A DNA stretch of 64,000 nt from Flammeovirga sp. SJP92 (lineage in GTDB: Bacteria; Bacteroidota; Bacteroidia; Cytophagales; Flammeovirgaceae), in assembly GCF_001583495.1 (NCBI RefSeq), contig NZ_LQAQ01000120.1, positions 48,279 through 112,278 of the forward strand, given 5' to 3'. The notes below the pieces were generated by a model. It saw only the letters and a program-made list of their open reading frames with translations, did no database searches and was not told the DNA's origin. Below are positions 19,916 to 27,456 of this stretch, piece after piece. Made by a program: the position numbers and the translations under genes. The first letter of the stretch is position 1, and each line of letters opens with the position of its first letter.

Positions 19916-20540
19916 GATAAAGGAGTTTTCATGGACAAAATTCCATGAGGCTCCAATCGTTGGTATTCTTAGAGGGATTGATGAAGCGACCATAAATCGT
20001 GTAATTCCCATCTATATTGAGGCTGGGTTAAGTACTATTGAAGTAACGCTTAACACTCCTAATGCATTAGCGTTTATCTCTAAATTATCAGAAGCTTATC
20101 CTGAACTCAATGTTGGGGCAGGTACGGTCTGTGATATGTCAGATTTGGACAAAGCATTAGAAGCTGGATCTCAGTTTATTGTGACACCAATTGTAGATCA
20201 AGAAGTTATTGCTAAATGCAAAAGCTTAGATATTCCAATCTTTTCAGGGGCTTTGACGCCTACTGAAATCTATACCGCTTGGAAAGCAGGAGCAACGGCA
20301 GTGAAGATTTTTCCATGTTCAAAGTTTGGTGCTGGCTATATCAAGGATATAAAAGCGCCACTTAATGAAATCAAAGTATTGCCAACAGGAGGAGTAGATA
20401 GTGATAATATTCAATCCTTTTTCAAAGCTGGAGCATATGGTGTAGGTATGGGAGGTTCTTTGTTTCCGAAGGACTTGCTGGCTGAAGGGAAAGAAGCTGA
20501 GTTATTAGCTCACTTTAAGGCCCTGAAAAGCACTTTTTAA
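19902..20540 (+). CDS. dauD: 2-keto-3-deoxy-6-phosphogalactonate aldolase
   Basis: Class I KDPG/KDPGal aldolase (212 aa) that splits the phosphorylated keto-deoxy acid into pyruvate and glyceraldehyde-3-phosphate. The Schiff-base lysine is Lys135 in GATAVKIFPCSKFG; Glu47 in TIEVTLNT matches the family's catalytic Glu. GAGTVCDM and the PTGGVDSDN phosphate-binding loop are also present. It overlaps the end of the kinase gene by 14 nt and is the last gene of the GH127-dau operon. Confidence 0.9.
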   Translation: MSVCKIKEFSWTKFHEAPIVGILRGIDEATINRVIPIYIEAGLSTIEVTLNTPNALAFISKLSEAYPELNVGAGTVCDMSDLDKALEAGSQFIVTPIVDQEVIAKCKSLDIPIFSGALTPTEIYTAWKAGATAVKIFPCSKFGAGYIKDIKAPLNEIKVLPTGGVDSDNIQSFFKAGAYGVGMGGSLFPKDLLAEGKEAELLAHFKALKSTF

Positions 20541-20682
20541 AAAGAAAATAAATTGTGATGCGATATAAACAATGGCAAAAGTGATTGGGTATCTATAAGG
20601 AAGAAGTGTTTGAAAAAGGATATCCAAACACGATTGTCGTTGTGATTAATTGTCTTGAATAAATAATTATTCCAATAAATTG

Positions 20683-20714
20683 AAAGGTTGAGTAAATTAC
20701 TTAACCTTTTTTTT
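20683..20714 (+). terminator. Terminator of the GH127-dau operon
   Basis: Stem AAAGGTTGAGTAA (20683-20695) with TTACTTAACCTTT (20697-20709), one G-U pair, merging into a run of eight T. It follows the aldolase gene by about 140 nt. Confidence 0.8.
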
Positions 20715-21007
20715 AGATCTAACTAAGATCATTGATTAACAGAGAGTTGACTGATTCACTTGTTTTTGCTCTTAGGTTTTGACATTAAATCAGTTAGAAT
20801 CGAAAATAGAAATCGATTTTTCGGAGAAATTAAATCTAAATTTTCAATGAAATGAAAATAATTTTAATTTTTTCTTAATAAAAATCTTGGCTAACGTTCT
20901 TGAATCGAAGATTCTGAAAAATTCTTGTTGTCAAGACTAAAAAAGACAACCCAATTGTCATAAAAATTTCTTAATTTTGAATATAATTTCTATTAAGAAT
21001 TAAGTGG
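20715..21007. other. Non-coding stretch between two + strand terminators
   Basis: AT-rich sequence without a gene. It holds a short hairpin (GTTGTC at 20927-20932 with GACAAC at 20945-20950) and a -7-like word TAATTTTG at 20972-20979 lacking a well-spaced -33 element. Because a second terminator follows at 21008, a short transcript is conceivable but unproven. Confidence 0.3.
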
Positions 21008-21044
21008 CCCGAATAGTATTATTAGTATATTATTCGGGTTTTTT
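21008..21044 (+). terminator. Second + strand terminator before a convergent gene
   Basis: CCCGAATA (21008-21015) pairs with TATTCGGG (21031-21038), followed by six T on the + strand. It lies 6 nt from the end of the - strand hydrolase gene and would stop read-through into it. Confidence 0.75.
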
Positions 21045-21049
21045 GTATT

Positions 21050-21862
21050 CTAATCTAAAAACTTAACTATCTGATTAGTAATAGATTCGGTTCTTAAGAT
21101 GCGGAAATGGCCTGTATTTTCAACTTTTACAAGCTTACAGACATCACCCCATGCTTTTGCTACACTTTCAGACTGCTCAATATTGACAACTCTATCATTA
21201 ATATCATGCAAAATCAAAGCTTCTTTTACATTGGATTTTTTGATGAAATCAGATACATTTTGATCTTTTACTTTCAAATTGAATTCTGTTTCCAATCTAT
21301 TCACAAGCCTTGTTTTGACTTTGTTGGTGATCCCTACAAATTCAGCAACATCATCTAATCGCTGTTCAAAGCGGTCAGGAGTGGTAAGCATCACATATTT
21401 CGAAATTTGGATATTTTCATGATTAGCCAAACAATGCGTAGTGCCAACACTGCCAAATGAATGAGAGATAATCTTGTCCATTTGATATTGATCCAGCATG
21501 TATTTTACAATGTCACTAAAGTCAAACATAGTAGTTCTACCTTGTTCACTATATCCATGTGAAGGTGCATCAAATGCGTGTACTGTATACCCGTTTTGAA
21601 TCAAACTTGGAATAATGTCGGAGAAGTTGCCTGCCTGTCCTTCCCAACCATGTACAAGCAATACTTTTTTAGGGCCATTTCCCCATTTATACGTTTGAAT
21701 GCCAATTGAATTGATAATAACTTTTTCTTGGTCTGCTTTATCTAAAACTTCAATTTCATGTGGGCGTAATTTGAAAACTTGAGGTTTAAGGATCTTTTTA
21801 TAGGCAATATTTACCACAACATTAGGAGCTGTAGTTGAAAGTAATTTGATGAGTGGTTTCAT
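21050..21862 (-). CDS. Alpha/beta-hydrolase fold protein
   Basis: Cytoplasmic alpha/beta hydrolase of 270 residues, likely a serine esterase or lipase. Visible: LLVHGWEGQAGNF (oxyanion-loop region), the nucleophile elbow SHSFGS (Ser replaces the usual first Gly), an acid in LHDINDRVVN and a C-terminal His in ENTGHFRIL. These form a plausible Ser-Asp-His triad. It is a single gene facing the sugar operon; the substrate is unknown. Confidence 0.85.
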   Translation of the reverse strand: MKPLIKLLSTTAPNVVVNIAYKKILKPQVFKLRPHEIEVLDKADQEKVIINSIGIQTYKWGNGPKKVLLVHGWEGQAGNFSDIIPSLIQNGYTVHAFDAPSHGYSEQGRTTMFDFSDIVKYMLDQYQMDKIISHSFGSVGTTHCLANHENIQISKYVMLTTPDRFEQRLDDVAEFVGITNKVKTRLVNRLETEFNLKVKDQNVSDFIKKSNVKEALILHDINDRVVNIEQSESVAKAWGDVCKLVKVENTGHFRILRTESITNQIVKFLD

Positions 21863-22268
21863 TGATATATCTTTTTTACAAAATTATTCTTATTTATTGT
21901 GAATAACAACTCATTCATTGTTTAAAAAATAAGGAATCAATTTGATTCCCTATTTAACACCCCAAGTAGAGTGTCTTTTTCAAGTAAACAGTTTTTAAAA
22001 TAGTTGGTGGATTAAATGTGTATTTTATATAAATACCGTCATTTTGTAACGGTGTTATTGTTATATTCTCTTATATATTACACCCGTAACATAGTTTACC
22101 CTACTTGTTTTTGGAATGTTACTTAACTTTACATTTATTAGGACTTGAAGGGGGAAAGTTTTATAAATCTTAAATTTTGAAATATTTGCTTTTCGACTTG
22201 TCAATTCTATAAACAATTAATGTAGTTTTGTGTTCAAGACTTAACACTACGAAACAACTTCTGTTTTT
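21863..22268 (+). promoter_or_regulatory. Promoter region of the ABC-HlyD-TolC operon
   Basis: Non-coding region between divergent genes. A Bacteroidota-like promoter is visible: TTG at 22198-22200, 22 nt, then TAGTTTTG at 22223-22230, about 38 nt before the ATG. Upstream lies an imperfect inverted repeat, TGTAACGGTGTTA (22045-22057) facing TTACACCCGTAACA (22078-22091), a candidate regulator site. Confidence 0.45.
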
Positions 22269-24431
22269 ATGACAAATAAAGGATATAAAAAACTTAGTCA
22301 TTTACTATCTAAACATATACGACATCAAATTGAAGGAGATGTAATTGAGCCAATTCTAGACCCAAATCAGGACAAAGATTTCTGGGGTAATCTGATGAGG
22401 TATGCGGATGGTATGAATCTGGCTATTATAAAAAATAAAGGTACAATAACTTCTCTTGCACAGCATCTTGAGAAAAGTATCACCCCTTTTGTAGCTCTTT
22501 GTAAGCTAGAAGGATCCACTTTGCCTGTTATTTTTTATGTAAATGAAAGTGGAAAAACGTTAGCGTCTGTGATAGATGTTTTGGGGCAAGAAACAGAGGT
22601 TAATTTGACCATTGCATTAGAAAACTTAATCAGATTGGAATCAGGTGAAATTGAGTATGCCATACCTGTTTCCAATAACTCTATTATTTCTGATTATACC
22701 ACAAAAGATAAGAGTAGTTCCGTTTCCCGTTTGTACAGATTACTTTCTGTTGAGAAGAAGGATATTGGATACATATATATTTACGCATTACTTATTTCAC
22801 TCTTTGGTTTAGTACTTCCACTTGGGGTACAGACAGTGATCGAACTTATTGCAGGTGGAGTGGTGATTGACTCTATCACGGTGATGATCGGTTTGGTGAT
22901 TGTAGTGACCATGTTTACGGGTGGATTACAGATCATGCAGCTGAAACTGGTGGAGACCTTGCAACGAAGGGTTTTTGTCAAAGCCGCCTTTGAATTTGCT
23001 TTTCGTTTACCAAAAATCAAGCTCGAGTCGTTAATGGGAAGCTATGCCCCCGAGTTAATGAACCGTTTCTTTGATGTATTGACCATCCAAAAAAGTTTAC
23101 CGAAATTCTTGATTGACCTTTCAGGTGCTATCTTGCAGATTTTATTCGGTATGGTGTTGCTTTCCTTCTATCACCCACTTTTCATTGTGTTTGGTATAGT
23201 GTTGATTTCTTTATTGGTAATCCTCTTTTACTATACAGGTCCTAAGGCTTTGGAAGCCAATATGGTTGAGTCTAAATACAAATACAAAGTAGTGCATTGG
23301 TTAGAAGAAATGGCCAGAACATTACTTTCATTTAAAATTGCGGGTGGAACCTCTCTACCTTTAGAAAGAACCGAAAATCTTACAAACCATTATTTACACT
23401 ACAGAGAGAAACAATTCAACGTTGTGATCAATCAGTTCCTCTATGTATATATTTTCAAGACGTTAGTAACAGGTGGTCTTTTGATTATTGGTTCTTGGTT
23501 GGTTATCAACAGAGAAATCAACCTTGGTCAATTCGTAGCCTCTGAAATCGTGATTGTATTAGTACTTTCAGCGTCTGAAAAATTAGTCTTGTCAATGGAA
23601 GTGGCTTATGATATGTTGACGGCGGTAGATAAAATTGCTCACGTTACAGATTTGCCATTAGAGAAGAAAAGCGGTGTATTGGTTCCATACAAACAAAGTA
23701 AAGGTTTTGAAGTAAAAGTCTCGGATTTACACTTTACATATCCAAATGGAAGAAAAGCACTGAATGGTGTTAATTTACATATTAAAGAAGGAGAAAGAAT
23801 ATGTCTATTAGGATATAACTTTTCTGGAAAAGATGCGATGATGCTTGCTTTGTCAAGTATGTTGAACGATTACCAAGGATCGATTACATATGATGATTAT
23901 TCATTGAAAGATGTGGATCTCAACAGTATTAGAAATCAAATTTCAAAGAACCTTTCTGAAGAAGAGCTTTTTGATGGTACAATTATGGAAAACATCACAA
24001 TGGGGAAAGAAAACGTTTCTTATGATGATGTAATCTGGGCATTGAAGAGTTTAGAATTGCTTGATTTCGTAAATAAACAGCCTCAAGGATTAAATACATT
24101 GATCACTGCAGGAGGAAAAGTTTTCCCTGAAAGTGTGACAATGCGTTTCTTGTTAGCAAGATGTATTGTTGATCATCCTAAGTTATTGATCTTGAATAAG
24201 ACATTCCGCGAGTTGGATAGTCATGTGAGATTAAAAGTACTTTCTTTCTTGATCGATAAGGAAAACCCTTGGACACTGGTATTTGTTGGAAACGATCCAA
24301 TTCTTTCGAATTTATCTGACCGAGTGGCAATCATGTCACAAGGTAAAGTGGAAGTTGTAGGTACTTTAGATGAAGTAAAACAGCACCCTAGTTTCCAGAA
24401 ATGTTTTTTACCTCCAACAAATAACGCTTAA
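22269..24431 (+). CDS. Type I secretion-like ABC exporter with degenerate ATPase domain
   Basis: ABC exporter subunit (720 aa): an N-terminal cytosolic domain (1-160) resembling the degenerate C39-like domain of some type I exporters, a six-helix transmembrane region (about 165-450) and a nucleotide-binding domain (about 480-720). The ATPase motifs are lost. Walker A reads GYNFSGKD (residues 515-522; Asp replaces Ser/Thr, first Gly spacing altered). The Q-loop Gln is absent (SKNLSEEELF). The LSGGQ position is FPESV (619-623). Walker B is LLILNKT, with Asn643 and Lys644 replacing Asp and Glu. The H-loop His is Asn675 (VGNDP). The frame is intact and followed by HlyD and TolC partners, so it looks like a maintained pseudo-ATPase rather than a decaying gene. 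Confidence 0.85.
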   Translation: MTNKGYKKLSHLLSKHIRHQIEGDVIEPILDPNQDKDFWGNLMRYADGMNLAIIKNKGTITSLAQHLEKSITPFVALCKLEGSTLPVIFYVNESGKTLASVIDVLGQETEVNLTIALENLIRLESGEIEYAIPVSNNSIISDYTTKDKSSSVSRLYRLLSVEKKDIGYIYIYALLISLFGLVLPLGVQTVIELIAGGVVIDSITVMIGLVIVVTMFTGGLQIMQLKLVETLQRRVFVKAAFEFAFRLPKIKLESLMGSYAPELMNRFFDVLTIQKSLPKFLIDLSGAILQILFGMVLLSFYHPLFIVFGIVLISLLVILFYYTGPKALEANMVESKYKYKVVHWLEEMARTLLSFKIAGGTSLPLERTENLTNHYLHYREKQFNVVINQFLYVYIFKTLVTGGLLIIGSWLVINREINLGQFVASEIVIVLVLSASEKLVLSMEVAYDMLTAVDKIAHVTDLPLEKKSGVLVPYKQSKGFEVKVSDLHFTYPNGRKALNGVNLHIKEGERICLLGYNFSGKDAMMLALSSMLNDYQGSITYDDYSLKDVDLNSIRNQISKNLSEEELFDGTIMENITMGKENVSYDDVIWALKSLELLDFVNKQPQGLNTLITAGGKVFPESVTMRFLLARCIVDHPKLLILNKTFRELDSHVRLKVLSFLIDKENPWTLVFVGNDPILSNLSDRVAIMSQGKVEVVGTLDEVKQHPSFQKCFLPPTNNA

Positions 24432-24442
24432 ATCAGAAAGTA

Positions 24443-25804
24443 ATGTTAAATATCACTCCAAAAAACTCTTCTGATCAGCAAGAATTTGACAGAAGATATG
24501 GTTCTCTAAATACATTAAATACTCCCTCTGAAGCTAAAAAAATAGCAAAGTGGATCATGGCAATTATTGCAATATTTTTTGTAGTAATGTTTTTACCGTG
24601 GCAACAGAACATCAGAGCAAGAGGAGAGATGACGGCTTTAATGCCACAGGACAGACCTCAGAAAATTCAATGTCCAATTGACGGTACCATTGCCAAGTGG
24701 AATGTTGCGGAAGGTCAGCATGTGGATTCTGGACAGGTGTTGTTGACCATTGCCGAGGTAAAGGATAAGTATATTGATCCTGATATGATTCTTCGTTTAG
24801 AAGAAGGTATTATGGCAAAAGGTGAAGCCATTGATGCAAAGAAAGATAAGGTATCTGCCAAAGAACGTCAGTTAAGAGCTTTGAAAGATGGTCTTGTGAT
24901 TAAGTTGCAACAATTTGATAATAAAATTGAGCAAACTTTATTGAAAGTAGAAAGCGACAGTATTGCTTGGCAAGCGGCAAAGGTTGATTTGAAAAACGCC
25001 GACAGACAATACAACGCCAATCAAGAACTTTACAATAAAGGTCTTATCTCTTTAACAAAATTAGAAGGGGTTAGAAGTAAGTACCAACAGTCTGTATCAA
25101 AAGAAGTAGGGGCTAGAACAAAATTTGAAATGGCCATCAACGAATATCAGAATGCTATTCTTGGAAAGAACGTTACTCGTAATGAGATGTTGGACAAGAT
25201 TGCAAAAACGGATTCAGAGTTGAGTACTACTTTATCTGATATTGCAGATAGCGAAGGGGCTTTAGCGAAGGCTCGAAATGAGCTTTCTAGTATGGAAGTT
25301 CGTGCAGGTATGAGAGTAATTCGTGCTCCTCAAAAAGGTATCGTGGTGCAAGCCTTGAGCAGTGGTATTGGTGAAAACGTAAAGAGCGGTCAGGTATTGA
25401 TGACGCTTGTTCCTGAAAACCCACACTTAGCGGCCGCTATTTATGTAAAAACAATGGATGTACCTCTAATTGAAGAAGGGAGACATGTTCGTTTGAGATT
25501 TGACGGGTGGCCTTCTATTCAGTTTTCAGGCTGGCCAAGCGTTTCAGTTGGTACGTTTGGTGGTAAAGTAGAGGTTGTAGACTTTGTCAATCAAGCAGAT
25601 GGTACATTTAGAGTACTCATCACACAAGATCTTAAAGAGAAGGATGACGAGTGGCCAATGGAATTAAGAATGGGAACAGGAGTATTTGGGTGGGTGATGC
25701 TTGAAGAAGTGCCAATTTGGTACGAGCTTTGGCGTCAGATCAATGGATTCCCTCCTAGTTTGAACAATTATGACTCTTCTTCAAAATCTAAATCAAAAAA
25801 ATAA
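24443..25804 (+). CDS. HlyD-family periplasmic adaptor (membrane fusion protein)
   Basis: Links an inner-membrane exporter to the outer-membrane channel. It has one N-terminal membrane anchor (IAKWIMAIIAIFFVVMFLPW, about residues 32-51), a barrel-sandwich half (IQCPIDGTIAKWNVAEGQHV), a long coiled-coil hairpin (about 110-285), and the returning lipoyl half (VIRAPQKGIVVQALSSGIGENVKSGQ split across it), then a beta-barrel. It lies 11 nt after the ABC gene and 1 nt before the TolC gene. The length (453 aa) is normal for type I secretion adaptors. Confidence 0.92.
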   Translation: MLNITPKNSSDQQEFDRRYGSLNTLNTPSEAKKIAKWIMAIIAIFFVVMFLPWQQNIRARGEMTALMPQDRPQKIQCPIDGTIAKWNVAEGQHVDSGQVLLTIAEVKDKYIDPDMILRLEEGIMAKGEAIDAKKDKVSAKERQLRALKDGLVIKLQQFDNKIEQTLLKVESDSIAWQAAKVDLKNADRQYNANQELYNKGLISLTKLEGVRSKYQQSVSKEVGARTKFEMAINEYQNAILGKNVTRNEMLDKIAKTDSELSTTLSDIADSEGALAKARNELSSMEVRAGMRVIRAPQKGIVVQALSSGIGENVKSGQVLMTLVPENPHLAAAIYVKTMDVPLIEEGRHVRLRFDGWPSIQFSGWPSVSVGTFGGKVEVVDFVNQADGTFRVLITQDLKEKDDEWPMELRMGTGVFGWVMLEEVPIWYELWRQINGFPPSLNNYDSSSKSKSKK

Positions 25805-25805
25805 T

Positions 25806-27215
25806 ATGAGAGTAGCTGTGATTGCAGTACTATTGAATCTCAGTTGCTGGAATATGTTGAGTGCTCAAGATATTTCAGAAAATGATTCTACAGAAAGTAT
25901 TCTTTCTTTAGATGATTTATATGAGATTGTGATGGTAAACCACCCCGTGGCCCAGCAGATTGCTTTACTCTCAGAACAGGGTTTAATGCAAGTGCGATTG
26001 GGTAAAGGATACTCAGACCCAAAGTTGTATTCTAAATACGACCAAAAAGTATTCAAGACAAAAGACTATTATACAAAATGGAATAGTTATGCCAAAATTC
26101 CGGTTTGGGCAGGTTCCATTAATGTAGGATATGAAAGAAATGATGGTATCAATCTCAACCCAGAGAATGACACCAACAGTGGTAAAGGTCTGATGTATAT
26201 AGGTGTTGAATTACCTGTGTTGAAAGGTCTTCTGATGGATGAACGTAGAGCCATGTTGAAAAAAGGTTATGCGATGCAACAGATGACAGAGGCCGATCAA
26301 ATCAAACAAATCAACAAGTTGATCTTGCAGATAGCCAAAGATTATTGGACGTGGTATTTCTCTTATCACCAATACCGTTTGGCAGAGGAAGGTTATGATT
26401 TAGCAATATTCAGAAAGGAAGCGGTGGATGAAAGAATTCGTCAGGGTGATTTGGCAAATGTAGATGGCGTCGAGGCGTTAATCACAATTCAGGACAGAGA
26501 AATCAACTTGAAATTAGCCAAATTGGAATTACAAAAAGCAAAGCTTGTTTTGTCAAATCATTTATGGAATGAGGAGGGCAAACCTTTAGAACTCTTAGAT
26601 GATGTTTTGCCGGAGGAATTAGGAGTGGAAGTATTGCCAACGTTAGAAAATTTGCTCAGTGAAGCGTCTTTGAAGCACCCAGACATTGTTAAGGTGCAAA
26701 CTAAAGGTACAATTTTGAGTGTTGATCAGCGTTTGGCAAAAGAAGCTGTTAAGCCTGAATTAAACTTGAAATACAATTACCTTGGAACTACACCTGTAGG
26801 AGGTTGGGAGTATGGTTTGGATGAAAACTATAAGTTTGGAGCCTCTTTCTCTATGCCTATTTTCTTAAGAAAGGAAAGAGCAAAGTTACAGATGACTAAA
26901 TTGAAGATTCAAGACAATGACCTGCAACTGATTATGACTAGGAGAGAGGTGGAAAACAATATCAGAAAGGCATTTTTAGCAGTACAGAATTATGTAGAGC
27001 TAACTGATATGCAAAGTGAAATGTCTGATAATTATGAGATCTTACTTCAAGGTGAAACTGAAAAGTTTGATGCTGGTGAAAGTTCAGTATTTTATATGAA
27101 CGTTCGTGAAGGCAAGCTGTTGGAAGCACAAACAAAGCTTTTCAAAATGAAGGCAGAATATGCGAAGTCAATTGCTGAATTAAATTGGACAACAGGTTTG
27201 TCACCAGTGTTTTAA
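25806..27215 (+). CDS. TolC-family outer-membrane efflux/secretion protein
   Basis: Outer-membrane channel subunit of 469 residues. The start is ATG 25806, which gives a clean signal peptide (MRVAVIAVLLNLSCWNMLSAQ); an in-frame ATG at 25770 inside the HlyD gene is less likely. The body is long alpha-helical, with paired coiled-coil repeats (EQGLMQVRLGKG near the N terminus, KFDAGESSVFYMNVRE and LLEAQTKLF near the C terminus), as in TolC outer-membrane factors. It is the last gene of the ABC-HlyD-TolC operon. Confidence 0.9.
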   Translation: MRVAVIAVLLNLSCWNMLSAQDISENDSTESILSLDDLYEIVMVNHPVAQQIALLSEQGLMQVRLGKGYSDPKLYSKYDQKVFKTKDYYTKWNSYAKIPVWAGSINVGYERNDGINLNPENDTNSGKGLMYIGVELPVLKGLLMDERRAMLKKGYAMQQMTEADQIKQINKLILQIAKDYWTWYFSYHQYRLAEEGYDLAIFRKEAVDERIRQGDLANVDGVEALITIQDREINLKLAKLELQKAKLVLSNHLWNEEGKPLELLDDVLPEELGVEVLPTLENLLSEASLKHPDIVKVQTKGTILSVDQRLAKEAVKPELNLKYNYLGTTPVGGWEYGLDENYKFGASFSMPIFLRKERAKLQMTKLKIQDNDLQLIMTRREVENNIRKAFLAVQNYVELTDMQSEMSDNYEILLQGETEKFDAGESSVFYMNVREGKLLEAQTKLFKMKAEYAKSIAELNWTTGLSPVF

Positions 27216-27252
27216 TTCGTGACTTAAATCATAAATACAGATATAAACAAAG

Positions 27253-27284
27253 AAAGGGATGAAGTAGTTTCATTCCTTTTTTTA
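27253..27284 (+). terminator. Terminator of the ABC-HlyD-TolC operon
   Basis: AAAGGGATGAA (27253-27263) pairs with TTCATTCCTTT (27269-27279), one G-U pair, with a run of seven T. Confidence 0.85.
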
Positions 27285-27456
27285 TAAAAGTTAACACTAT
27301 ATAAAATATTTTATATAAATTATCGTTAAATTAATGAAATGAAAAACAGCGGAGTGTACTCTTCTGAAATTATCAAGTAATTACTTTTTGAACTATTAAT
27401 TAAATTAAAAATGTCCATGCTTTAACAATTAGCATTTGGGCAACTATTGTCTATTT

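Noticed and set aside
16373..20540. Plain D-galactonate (De Ley-Doudoroff) pathway
   Set aside because: There is no galactose dehydrogenase or lactonase; an ALDH plus enolase-family enzyme next to a carrageenase fits 3,6-anhydrogalactose better. Not fully excluded.
22269..24431. ABC gene as a simple pseudogene
   Set aside because: The frame is intact over 720 codons, the membrane domain is normal and both partner genes are intact.
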